A stretch of DNA of 64,000 bases, taken from Flavobacterium aquidurense (GTDB lineage Bacteria > Bacteroidota > Bacteroidia > Flavobacteriales > Flavobacteriaceae). The notes beneath the pieces are model-generated. The model made no database searches. It saw nothing but the letters and a program-made list of their open reading frames with translations, and was not told the DNA's origin. This document shows positions 54,783 through 62,844 of the stretch, piece after piece. The first letter of the stretch is position 1. The number at the start of each line of letters is the position of its first letter. Position numbers and translations under genes: made by a program. The stretch covers positions 434,001 through 498,000 of the forward strand of contig NZ_JRLF01000015.1 in the NCBI RefSeq assembly GCF_001404985.1, in the 5' to 3' direction.

Positions 54783-55535
54783 ATGGCAAATTTATATGAA
54801 GGAAAAATGGCTGCGATTTACGATGCCATGTATCAGACATTTGTTAATTATGACGAAGAATATCTTTTTTATAATACTTTACTTCAGGAGAATAAATGCT
54901 CCAGTATTCTTGAAATAGGAAGCGGCACCGGAAATCTCACAAAACGTTTTCTGGCAGACAATCAAAATTATCAGGGCCTTGATTATAGCGAAAGCATGAT
55001 TGCAATTGCCAAAGAAAAAAACAAAAATGCAACTTTTATTTCGGGCGATATGCGTGATTTTAAACTTGCAAATCCCGTCGATTCTATTTTAATTACCGGA
55101 AGATCTACAAGTTATCTGATCACCAACGATGATATCAACAGAACTTTTGAATCTATCTATAAAAACCTGAAGGAGAATGGCGTAGTTATTTTTGATTTTA
55201 TTGATGCTAACAGGTTCATTCCTTTTACAAAAGAAAATCCTGTAATCATTCATGAAGCTCAATTTGAAAATACCAATTACATTCGAGAAAGTCATTGGGA
55301 TACTAATAATTTACTCGAAAATTTTATGCTGGAATGGACAGCTCAATATTATATTATTAAAAACGGAGAGAAAGAAATCCTTGAAAACGATTTTTCTACC
55401 GTTCGTGTTTTTACGCTCAATGAAATTCAGCTTTTCTTATATCTCAATAATTTTGAGATACTTAAAACCATCGATCGAGAAACTTATGCGTATGATACGT
55501 ATGTTGTTGTGGCCAGAAAAAAAATTATAGTTTAA
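54783..55535 (+). CDS. Class I SAM-dependent methyltransferase
   Basis: This 250-aa protein has a Rossmann methyltransferase fold: motif I ILEIGSGTGNLTKRF (about 40), QGLDYSESMIAIAKEKN, FISGDMRDF and DSILITGRSTSYLIT. The acceptor substrate is unknown. The 3' end overlaps by 11 nt the convergent gene at 55525-56688. Confidence 0.9.
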   Translation: MANLYEGKMAAIYDAMYQTFVNYDEEYLFYNTLLQENKCSSILEIGSGTGNLTKRFLADNQNYQGLDYSESMIAIAKEKNKNATFISGDMRDFKLANPVDSILITGRSTSYLITNDDINRTFESIYKNLKENGVVIFDFIDANRFIPFTKENPVIIHEAQFENTNYIRESHWDTNNLLENFMLEWTAQYYIIKNGEKEILENDFSTVRVFTLNEIQLFLYLNNFEILKTIDRETYAYDTYVVVARKKIIV

Positions 55536-56688
55536 ATTCTAAGCCATCTATAAGTTTCTTTTCTTCGTCAGTGGCTGTAAATCCGGAAATATCCCAATAT
55601 TTAGTCATCACTTTATTCTTTTTATTAAAAAGTGTTTTCTCCTTAAAAACATCATTTTCACTGTAAGTGAAATTTTGTTTGTTAAAATGGGTTGTAATAA
55701 AATGATTTCGCACCTGAATATTCTTGACCTGATCTTTTAAAATCAAATCATAAGCAATTTCTTCATTAGAACTTAGCAAATAATAATCCTCACCATCAAT
55801 TCTATAATCAACCTTAACTTGCGATCTGGTGATATTTTTTGAACCTGTTTTTGTTTGTTCTTCAATTTGGGCGAGATTTCCGGGCTTTATAGTAATACTA
55901 AATTCTACAATCAACTTTTTTATCGGATCGTAAATAATCTCAAAAGTATCAAATGCCTTTTTAGATTTATCCAATGGAGTTACAGACATTATATAATAGT
56001 TCTTATTATTTGGATGTCCTGTTGTTGTAAACTCATATTCTTTTTTGATTTTTGAATCTAAAAGCGGATCAAAATATTTTAAATTGGAGTAATTCTCCAT
56101 TATGTTATTCAAATTATATCCCATTAAATCAGCACTAACATCATTTTCCAGCAACCCGTAAGATCTATTTTGCTCTACTAATAAGGTGGTAGTCGATTTT
56201 TTTTGATTTTCTTCAAATTGAAAATTTACCAATCCGTCATTATAATAAGAATATTTGTTATCAAGCATAAAAAACTCCCTTACATAAACTTTTAATCGGT
56301 ATGAATTGGCGAGTTTTTGCCTTGAATTAGAAACGATTTTTTGAAGGTTTTTTTCTGGTTTTTCTTTTGAGACAACAATTTCATCTAATTTATTGTTGTT
56401 GTTTTTGAGATAAACCACAAATAGATCCGGCTTTAAAGAATCCCAACGAAGTGAGACTTTTTCATAATTAGTTTCAGAAACCTGAACAGCAGATGCACCA
56501 GTCAATTCAAAAGTTACTTTTCCGTCCTTATTACTTATTAGTATTTGTTTTGTTTTCATGATTAACACCGTTGCATTTTCTATAGGCAATTGTGTTTCTA
56601 TGTCTTTTACGACTATAGAATATTCAGTATTTTGAGCACTAATAGTAATAGTAAATAATACGACAAATAAAAATATTAGTTTCTTCAT
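55525..56688 (-). CDS. Exported carboxypeptidase-regulatory-like protein
   Basis: This 387-aa protein has a signal peptide (1-18, ...FTITISAQ) and a CarboxypepD_reg/Cna-B-like repeat near 22-95 (YSIVVKDIETQLPIENATVL). A long beta-rich, Lys/Asn-rich region typical of Bacteroidota outer-surface proteins follows. No enzyme motif. Function unknown. Confidence 0.75.
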   Translation of the reverse strand: MKKLIFLFVVLFTITISAQNTEYSIVVKDIETQLPIENATVLIMKTKQILISNKDGKVTFELTGASAVQVSETNYEKVSLRWDSLKPDLFVVYLKNNNNKLDEIVVSKEKPEKNLQKIVSNSRQKLANSYRLKVYVREFFMLDNKYSYYNDGLVNFQFEENQKKSTTTLLVEQNRSYGLLENDVSADLMGYNLNNIMENYSNLKYFDPLLDSKIKKEYEFTTTGHPNNKNYYIMSVTPLDKSKKAFDTFEIIYDPIKKLIVEFSITIKPGNLAQIEEQTKTGSKNITRSQVKVDYRIDGEDYYLLSSNEEIAYDLILKDQVKNIQVRNHFITTHFNKQNFTYSENDVFKEKTLFNKKNKVMTKYWDISGFTATDEEKKLIDGLEFKL

Positions 56689-56808
56689 AGGCCTTATTAA
56701 ATTTTCAACTAAAGTATTAATTTTTTATTAATAAATTAACATATCAAAAATAAAACATTAAAAACCAGCAAAATAGCCTAATTACATTGAAGAATTTTAA
56801 ACAAAAAA

Positions 56809-56834
56809 AAATCCTGAGCGCTAACTCAGGATTT
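56809..56834 (-). terminator. Terminator after the ferredoxin gene
   Basis: AAATCCTGAG (56809-56818) pairs with CTCAGGATTT (56825-56834) around 6 nt. On the minus strand an eight-T run follows. Confidence 0.9.
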
Positions 56835-56854
56835 ATATTTTTTATGGTAGAAAT

Positions 56855-57208
56855 TTATTCATCACCGTGTAAAAACGCTTGTCTGTTCAACAGGGTTTCT
56901 TCATCTTCTACATGATTATCATCTGGCACGCAACAATCAACCGGACATACAGCAGCACATTGAGGTTCATCATGAAAACCTTTACACTCTGTACATTTTC
57001 CAGGAACAATATAATATACTTCATCAGAAATTGGAGTTTGAGCATCATCAGCATCAACCTCAGTTCCGTCCGGTAAAATTACTTTTCCTTTAAGACTAGT
57101 TCCGTCTTTATATCTCCAATCATCAGCTCCTTCATAAATTGCTGTATTTGGGCACTCTGGTTCACAAGCCCCACAGTTTATGCATTCGTCAGTTATAATT
57201 ATTGCCAT
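56855..57208 (-). CDS. Ferredoxin with two [4Fe-4S] clusters (YfhL-like)
   Basis: This 117-aa protein has first cluster ligands in CINCGACEPECPNTAIY (residues about 9-25) and second in CTECKGFHDEPQCAAVCPVD (about 74-93). An insertion of about 45 residues between them is usual for this Bacteroidota form. It should carry electrons in the cytoplasm. It is divergent from the acyl-CoA reductase/serC/serA group, an arrangement seen often in this phylum (from memory). Confidence 0.93.
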   Translation of the reverse strand: MAIIITDECINCGACEPECPNTAIYEGADDWRYKDGTSLKGKVILPDGTEVDADDAQTPISDEVYYIVPGKCTECKGFHDEPQCAAVCPVDCCVPDDNHVEDEETLLNRQAFLHGDE

Positions 57209-57297
57209 TTTTTTTCAGTCTTAAAATTAAAAGTCTTCAGGTTACAAGTCAAAAAACATATAAAAAAGACATTTGCAGCTTTTGACTTTAATGACTT

Positions 57298-57328
57298 TTG
57301 ACTTTCGACTTATTTATCCTTATTTTTG
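57298..57328 (+). promoter_or_regulatory. Promoter of the acyl-CoA reductase gene
   Basis: TTG (57298-57300), 20-nt spacer, TATTTTTG (57321-57328): a full flavobacterial promoter match. The ATG is 39 nt downstream. The -33 TTG lies in a short run of TTTGACTT-type direct repeats (about 57283-57311). Confidence 0.6.
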
Positions 57329-57366
57329 TGCAAAATTACAATCAAAACAATTCATAAGCAAACATT

Positions 57367-58440
57367 ATGACATTAGAAACAAAAAAAAGTGTTTTTGTTG
57401 AATTAGGCAAATTTCTAAATCAGTTTTCTGAAACAAATAACATACAAAATGAGTCAGTTCTGGGCAATGATTTGTTTTTTGATGATTTTATAAATCTGAT
57501 ACACCTTTCTCAATCACACAACGGTTGGTACACACCTGAACAAGTATATTTTGCAATAAAATCCTGGGCAGATGCCTTAACAGAAGAAAACATAGACAAA
57601 TGGCTCTCTGCATATTCCTTCGATTCCGCTCAGGATGACAAAAATGCAAAAAATGTTGCCTTAATTCTTGCCGGGAATATTCCGTTAGTAGGTTTTCACG
57701 ATTTTTTATCGGTATTAATTACAGGAAATAGCGCCTTAATTAAAACATCATCAAACGATCAACATTTATTACCGTTTTTAGCTAAATATCTAATTTTCGT
57801 TGATGAAAGCTTAAAAAATAAGATCACTTTCGTTGAGGGTAAACTCGAAAACTTTGATACCGTAATTGCCACCGGAAGTAATAATACTGCCCGTTATTTT
57901 GAATATTACTTTAAAGACAAACCCTCAATAATACGTAAAAACAGGAATTCGGTTGCTATTTTGAACGGAAAAGAAACAAAAGAAGATCTGGAAAATTTAG
58001 GGGAAGATATTTTTAGATATTTTGGATTAGGATGCCGAAATGTTTCAAAGCTTTTTGTCCCGAAAGACTATTCTTTTGTAGCATTTTTTGAAGCAATTTT
58101 TAAATATCAGGACGTTATTCATTACGAGAAATATGCTAATAATTACGATTATAACAAAGCGGTATTTTTAATGAGTAATTTTAAATTATTAGACAACGGA
58201 TTTTTGACTTTAAAAGAAGATCCAAGCTACGCCTCGCCTATTTCAAGTGTTTTTTATGAATTCTATGAAAATATCGAAGATTTGCAGACCCGCCTTGAAG
58301 CTGAGGCTGAACAAATTCAGTGCATTGTAAGCAATGATTTAGTCAAAAACAGTATTGCATTTGGTCAGACCCAAAATCCTCAATTGTGGGATTATGCAGA
58401 TAACGTAGATACTATAACGTTTTTGTTAACAACAAAGTAA
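57367..58440 (+). CDS. LuxC-like acyl-CoA reductase
   Basis: This 357-aa protein of the acyl-CoA reductase (LuxC) family should reduce acyl-CoA to aldehyde with NADPH. It has NVALILAGNIPLVGFHDFLS (nucleotide-binding region), GNSALIKTSSNDQHLLPFLA, ATGSNNTARYFEYYF and YFGLGCRNVSKLFVP with the likely catalytic Cys. It is not near luciferase genes; in this phylum it accompanies serC. Confidence 0.85.
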   Translation: MTLETKKSVFVELGKFLNQFSETNNIQNESVLGNDLFFDDFINLIHLSQSHNGWYTPEQVYFAIKSWADALTEENIDKWLSAYSFDSAQDDKNAKNVALILAGNIPLVGFHDFLSVLITGNSALIKTSSNDQHLLPFLAKYLIFVDESLKNKITFVEGKLENFDTVIATGSNNTARYFEYYFKDKPSIIRKNRNSVAILNGKETKEDLENLGEDIFRYFGLGCRNVSKLFVPKDYSFVAFFEAIFKYQDVIHYEKYANNYDYNKAVFLMSNFKLLDNGFLTLKEDPSYASPISSVFYEFYENIEDLQTRLEAEAEQIQCIVSNDLVKNSIAFGQTQNPQLWDYADNVDTITFLLTTK

Positions 58441-58533
58441 AAATATGTTTAATTATTTCGAATAATTTATCGCTTTTTCAGCTCCTATTGCCGAAATTTG
58501 CGTCTTTAAATTTTTCGACTATTAACAACAACC

Positions 58534-59604
58534 ATGAAAAAACACAACTACAGCGCAGGACCAAGTATCTTACCTCAAGAAGTTTTTGAAAAAGCATCAA
58601 AAGCTATATTAAATTTTAATGATTCAGGACTTTCTATTCTGGAAATTTCGCACCGAAGCAAAGATTTCGTTGCAGTTATGGATGAAGCTCGTTCCCTTGC
58701 TTTAGAGTTACTAGGACTTACAGGAAAAGGATACCAGGCTTTATTTTTACAAGGTGGTGCAAGTACAGCATTCTTAATGGCTCCTTACAACCTGATGAAA
58801 GAAAACGGAAAAGCTGCTTATTTAGATTCAGGAACCTGGGCAACTGCCGCTATTAAAGAAGCAAAATATTTTGGAGAAACTGTTGTTGTAGCTTCTTCAA
58901 AAGAAGAAAATTACAACCATATTCCAAAAGGTTATACAATACCTAGTGATGCTGATTATTTTCACTGTACTAGTAACAATACTATTTTTGGAACTCAAAT
59001 GAAAGATTTTCCAGTAACCAACGTTCCTGTTGTTTGCGATATGAGTTCTGATATTTTTTCACGTGATTTAGATTTCTCTAAATTTGACTTAATCTACGCC
59101 GGAGCTCAAAAAAATATGGGTCCTGCAGGAACTACTTTGGTAGTTGTTAAAGAAGAAATCTTAGAAAAAAGCGGAAGAACTATCCCAAGCATGTTAGACT
59201 ATGCTAAACATATTAAAGCAGAAAGTATGTATAATACTCCTCCTGTTTTTGCAGTTTATGTTTCGTTATTGACTTTACAATGGATTAAAGCTAAAGGCGG
59301 AGTTGCTGCTGTGGAAAAATTAAACGACGCAAAAGCTGATTTACTTTATGCTGAAATCGACAGAAACCCATTATTCAAAGGTGCTGCAGCGGTAGAAGAT
59401 CGTTCTAAAATGAATGTTACTTTCTTATTAAACAACGCTGACCATACAGAAACTTTTGATGCTTTATGGAAAGCTGCAGGAATTTCAGGATTGCCAGGTC
59501 ACCGTTCAGTTGGTGGTTACAGAGCTTCTATTTACAATGCAATGCCTATCGAAAGTGTTCAGGTATTGGTTGATGTAATGAAAGCTTTGGAGTCTAAAGT
59601 TTAG
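58534..59604 (+). CDS. serC: Phosphoserine aminotransferase
   Basis: This 356-aa PLP enzyme of serine synthesis makes 3-phosphoserine from phosphohydroxypyruvate and glutamate. The start HNYSAGPSILPQEVFEKA, GGASTAFLMAPYNLM and the Schiff-base Lys in YAGAQKNMGPAGTT are diagnostic. GHRSVGGYRASIYNAMP lies near the end. Full length. It is followed by serA, with a repeat-bearing 240-nt gap. Confidence 0.97.
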   Translation: MKKHNYSAGPSILPQEVFEKASKAILNFNDSGLSILEISHRSKDFVAVMDEARSLALELLGLTGKGYQALFLQGGASTAFLMAPYNLMKENGKAAYLDSGTWATAAIKEAKYFGETVVVASSKEENYNHIPKGYTIPSDADYFHCTSNNTIFGTQMKDFPVTNVPVVCDMSSDIFSRDLDFSKFDLIYAGAQKNMGPAGTTLVVVKEEILEKSGRTIPSMLDYAKHIKAESMYNTPPVFAVYVSLLTLQWIKAKGGVAAVEKLNDAKADLLYAEIDRNPLFKGAAAVEDRSKMNVTFLLNNADHTETFDALWKAAGISGLPGHRSVGGYRASIYNAMPIESVQVLVDVMKALESKV

Positions 59605-59611
59605 TTTATAC

Positions 59612-59672
59612 AGTTTACAGTCTCAGTTTACAGTTTTCAGCAAACTGAGACTGAGACTGTAAACTGAGATTG
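59612..59672. repeat. Inverted repeat after serC
   Basis: CAGTTTACAGTCTCAGTTTA (from about 59619) and ACTGAGACTGAGACTGTAAA (from about 59644) pair to form a long imperfect hairpin. It could act as a terminator of serC, though T-runs are lacking. Confidence 0.55.
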
Positions 59673-59684
59673 AGTACTAAATTC

Positions 59685-59779
59685 CTAGCCCCGATAGAAG
59701 TGGAAATCCTTTTTTATTTTTTCTTTAAAAATAAAAAAGATTGTAACGTCCCGAGGCTTCGGGAGCAGGAAACAGCTCC
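59685..59779 (+). ncRNA. Structured intergenic element upstream of serA
   Basis: TAGCCCCGATAGAAGTGGAA leads into a T-run and an A-run that pair, then GATTGTAACG, a CCCGAGGCTTCGGGA hairpin, and GCAGGAAACAGCTCC closing the element. I know this layout as an abundant flavobacterial intergenic element and suspect the Flavo-1 RNA motif (from memory). It ends 65 nt before the serA start. It may be a mobile repeat or a leader RNA. Confidence 0.5.
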
Positions 59780-59844
59780 AAAAGAAAAAATAATAGTTGG
59801 TTTATCAATTAAACGATTAACCAAATAAACAAAATAAAAACACA

Positions 59845-60795
59845 ATGAAAGTATTAGCAAATGATGGAATTTCAAAAAGTGGAATTCTGGCTTTAGAAAA
59901 AGGTGGATTTGAAGTTATAACTACAAAAGTAGCTCAGGAACAAGTAGCTAATTTTGTAAATGAAAATAATGTAGACGTAGTTTTAGTGCGTAGTGCAACT
60001 AAAGTACGTAAAGATATTATTGATGCTTGCCCGGGACTTAAAATTATTGGTCGTGGTGGTGTTGGTATGGATAATATCGATGTTGATTATGCAAAAAGCA
60101 AAGGAATCCATGTAATCAATACACCGGCTTCATCATCAGAATCTGTTGCTGAATTGGTTTTTGGACACTTGTTTTCTGGTGTTCGTTTCTTGCATGATTC
60201 AAACAGAAATATGCCTCTTGAAGGAGATTCAAACTTTGATGGTTTGAAAAAAGCATATGCAAATGGAACTGAATTAAGAGGTAAAACTTTAGGTATTGTT
60301 GGTATTGGCCGTATTGGACAAGCAACTGCAAAAATGGCTCTTGGTTTAGGTATGAAAGTTATCGCTGCAGATAGTTTTATTCCGCAAGTAGATGTAAAAG
60401 TGGAGTTTTTTGACGGACAATCTATCACAGCTACAATCGTTTCTCAATCATTAGAGTCTTTATTTAAAGAAGCTGATTTCATTACCTTACACGTTCCTGC
60501 TCAGGATGGTTACATCATTGGAGAAAAAGAATTGGCGATCATGAAAGATGGTGTTGGAATCGTAAACTGCGCCCGTGGTGGTGTTATTGACGAAGTGGCG
60601 CTAGTAAAAGCTTTGGACTCAGGTAAAGTTGCTTTTGCAGGTTTAGACGTTTTTGAAAGCGAACCAAAACCGGAAATGGCGATCTTAATGCACACTAAAA
60701 TTTCTCTTACTCCACACATTGGAGCTGCAACAGGAGAAGCACAAGACAGAATTGGAACAGAATTAGCGTCACAAATTATTACTTTGTTGAGCTAA
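59845..60795 (+). CDS. serA: D-3-phosphoglycerate dehydrogenase
   Basis: This 316-aa first enzyme of serine synthesis has the NAD-binding motif LGIVGIGRIGQATAKMA (about 150), catalytic-region motifs NCARGGVIDEVALVKAL and TPHIGAATGEAQDRI (His). It is the short form without the ACT regulatory domain, so serine feedback by that domain is not expected. Length is normal for this class. Confidence 0.95.
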   Translation: MKVLANDGISKSGILALEKGGFEVITTKVAQEQVANFVNENNVDVVLVRSATKVRKDIIDACPGLKIIGRGGVGMDNIDVDYAKSKGIHVINTPASSSESVAELVFGHLFSGVRFLHDSNRNMPLEGDSNFDGLKKAYANGTELRGKTLGIVGIGRIGQATAKMALGLGMKVIAADSFIPQVDVKVEFFDGQSITATIVSQSLESLFKEADFITLHVPAQDGYIIGEKELAIMKDGVGIVNCARGGVIDEVALVKALDSGKVAFAGLDVFESEPKPEMAILMHTKISLTPHIGAATGEAQDRIGTELASQIITLLS

Positions 60796-60819
60796 GCAAT
60801 TAAAAAATAGAGTAACTTT

Positions 60820-60855
60820 AAAGGGATTTATTACAAATTTGTAATAAATCCCTTT
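60820..60855 (+). terminator. Terminator after serA
   Basis: AAAGGGATTTATTACAAA is followed directly by its perfect complement TTTGTAATAAATCCCTTT, then T-rich sequence. The stem has 18 bp less the unpaired loop bases. Its second arm also carries the -33 TTG of the next gene's promoter. Confidence 0.9.
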
Positions 60856-60872
60856 CTTTTTTATTAAATTTG
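60839..60872 (+). promoter_or_regulatory. Promoter of the DUF937-like gene
   Basis: TTG (60839-60841), 23-nt spacer, TAAATTTG (60865-60872). It overlaps the serA terminator, an economical arrangement. The start codon is at 60897. Confidence 0.5.
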
Positions 60873-60896
60873 TCGTCTAATCTAAATCTAAAAATC

Positions 60897-61460
60897 ATGT
60901 TTGAACAATTAACACAATTAGTGCAGCAATACGGAGGCAACGCTGTTGTAAACAATAGTGCTGTGCCAAATGAGCATAATGAAGCCGTAATAACGGAGAC
61001 AAGTACTTCGATATTTGCAGGATTACAAAAAATCGCTTCAGAAGGCGGAGGCGAGCAATTGGCCAGTTTATTTAGTGGTAAATCGGCTATTGATAGTTCC
61101 AACCCTGTTGTACAGCAAATAACACAACAGCTGTCAGGAAAACTTGGTGAAAAATTTGGATTAAGCAGTGATGCCTCTTCAGGTGTTGCAGCAAGTATGA
61201 TTCCGCAAATATTAAGCTCTTTAGTCAATAAAGCAAAAGACCCTAATGACAGCAGTTTTCAGATTTCTGATATTATCAGTTCTCTAACAGGTAATAGCGG
61301 ACAAGCTTCCGGCATTATGGAAACGATTAATAAATACGGAATGCAATTTGGTTTAGACCAAAACAATGACGGAAAAGTAGATGTCGCAGATGTTCTTGTA
61401 GTAACCAAAACCAAAGGCGGAATTGCCGGATTTATTGGTAAATTATTTGGGAGTAAATAG
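60897..61460 (+). CDS. DUF937-like protein with EF-hand-like loop
   Basis: This 187-aa protein starts at the ATG at 60897 (MFEQLTQLVQQYGGNAV). It has YidB/DUF937-like features: repeated amphipathic helices with QQ and Gly-rich turns, SGVAASMIPQILSSLVNKA. The C-terminal segment DQNNDGKVDVADVL has the spacing of an EF-hand or dockerin-type calcium loop, then GIAGFIGKLFG. No signal peptide. Function unknown. Confidence 0.7.
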   Translation: MFEQLTQLVQQYGGNAVVNNSAVPNEHNEAVITETSTSIFAGLQKIASEGGGEQLASLFSGKSAIDSSNPVVQQITQQLSGKLGEKFGLSSDASSGVAASMIPQILSSLVNKAKDPNDSSFQISDIISSLTGNSGQASGIMETINKYGMQFGLDQNNDGKVDVADVLVVTKTKGGIAGFIGKLFGSK

Positions 61461-61470
61461 CTTCTTAAAA

Positions 61471-61587
61471 GTTGCTAAGATTCTGAGTTGCTAAGCAACT
61501 AAGATAACAAAAGCTGTTTACTCAAAGTAAGCGGCTTTTTCTTTTAGAAAATATCATAAATACTTAGCAACTCAGAACCTTAGCATC
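61471..61587. repeat. Inverted repeat enclosing a terminator
   Basis: GTTGCTAAGATTCTGAGTTG (from 61471, 25-nt arm) and its near complement CTTAGCAACTCAGAACCTTA (from 61563) flank about 67 nt that include a terminator-like stem (about 61509-61540, AAAGC...GGCTTTTT). It accounts for most of the 208-nt gap. Likely a dispersed flavobacterial repeat. Confidence 0.6.
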
Positions 61588-61668
61588 TTAGAGCCTTTTT
61601 TACAAAACTGTTAAATAACAAAATTTTCAATTTAATAATTTGTAATTTTAGGTTCGAAAGTAAAAGTC

Positions 61669-62109
61669 ATGAAAAAAATCATTTCCATATTAGTCCTTTT
61701 GTTTACGATTATTGCATGTTCTACAGCTTCTAAAAATACTGTTGCCACGAATTCTGTATCTAAATCTAATACGGCAGTAAATGACACGGTTCGTATTGCT
61801 AATGACTCGCTCGAATATGAAGTTATAATTATAGACAACGGCTTTAGTAACTGGCTGGCATCAATGGCGCTTCCGCGAAATTATTATTCTCTTTCTTATC
61901 TTGAAAATAAAAATTACTTATACGTAACAGAATGGAATAATCGTGTTTTACAACCGCAGCGCTACAATCCTAATTTATACGAAATGACAATCGACTACAG
62001 GCCAAATATTCATTATGGCTACGAAGTAAATTACCTGATTTATAATTATATGGTTTATTTTCAAAATACATACAAACAAAAGCTCGGCGGGTATGTTCCT
62101 ATAAGATAA
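61669..62109 (+). CDS. DUF6146-like lipoprotein
   Basis: This 146-aa lipoprotein has signal MKKIISILVLLFTIIA followed by Cys. A Ser/Thr/Asn linker (20-45) leads to a conserved-looking core (YEVIIIDNGFSNWLASMALP, YYSLSYLENKNYLYVTEWN, INYGYEVNYLIYNYM-like end). I recall this as DUF6146 in flavobacteria. Function unknown. It precedes the small DUF6787-like gene by 32 nt. Confidence 0.75.
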   Translation: MKKIISILVLLFTIIACSTASKNTVATNSVSKSNTAVNDTVRIANDSLEYEVIIIDNGFSNWLASMALPRNYYSLSYLENKNYLYVTEWNNRVLQPQRYNPNLYEMTIDYRPNIHYGYEVNYLIYNYMVYFQNTYKQKLGGYVPIR

Positions 62110-62115
62110 TGTTCT

Positions 62116-62123
62116 TATATTTG
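62116..62123 (+). promoter_or_regulatory. -7 type box for the DUF6787-like gene
   Basis: TATATTTG, a perfect TAnnTTTG match, 18 nt ahead of the ATG at 62142. No TTG at the expected -33 position. The implied leader is very short. Confidence 0.35.
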
Positions 62124-62141
62124 TAATCATTGCAAATAAAA

Positions 62142-62444
62142 ATGAACAGATTAAAAAAACGTTGGGGAATTACCTCAAACCTACAAGCCATCATTATATT
62201 TATTGTTTTTGCCATCACTGGATCGGCATCTGCATGGTTGTCTAAACCCTTTTGTGTGTTTCTGGGCATCACCAAAGAAGATTTTGGCGGATGGTTTACT
62301 TTAATCCGTTTATTGATTATTTTTCCTATTTACCAGGTTTTACTGGTTGCTATAGGAACTATTTTTGGGCAATTCCGCTTCTTCTGGAATTTCGAAAAGA
62401 AAATGCTTAAAAATATGGGACTTGGTTTTTTATTTAAAGATTAA
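62142..62444 (+). CDS. DUF6787-like small membrane protein
   Basis: This 100-aa protein starts at the ATG at 62142 (MNRLKKRWGITSNLQAIIIF). It has two TM helices (about 14-34 and 52-75) and an aromatic C-terminus with RFFWNFEKKML. I recall this as DUF6787, common beside DUF6146. Function unknown. Confidence 0.75.
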   Translation: MNRLKKRWGITSNLQAIIIFIVFAITGSASAWLSKPFCVFLGITKEDFGGWFTLIRLLIIFPIYQVLLVAIGTIFGQFRFFWNFEKKMLKNMGLGFLFKD

Positions 62445-62844
62445 TTCCTTCTAAAATTCCTTTTTTTCCTTTAATCCTTTTTGATCTCTGATCTAATTGG
62501 GCATTTATTTTTAATATAAAATTTAGAATAGGTAGTGCTAAAGGAATATTCTTCTCTTGTCTCAAAATAGTTTCTTACAAACAAAATGCTCAAAAATACA
62601 AGACATAAATTACAGTAATAAAAAAAATATACATAATTTTTTATAGAAAAACCATTTTCACAGGATGGTGCAGGATAGTTTTATTTTGAGTATTATCAAT
62701 CTTTACAGTGCTAATAACCACAAAGTTAAATTTATATTGAAACAAGCGTTTGCCTATTACAGCGTTATTTTCAAATCATAAAACACAAACTTTAAGCACA
62801 GTATTTTACAGATTGACTTAACTAACTAACCAAAAAAAATTAAA
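62445..62844. other. Intergenic region before the pectate lyase gene
   Basis: I see no gene in these 400 nt and no perfect TAnnTTTG box. The last 200 nt are AT-rich with several TTG trinucleotides and could hold a regulated promoter, as is common ahead of polysaccharide-use genes. Confidence 0.4.

Noticed and set aside
57367..58440. Bioluminescence (lux) locus
   Set aside because: Only a LuxC-like reductase is present, without luxA/B/D/E; it accompanies serine genes.
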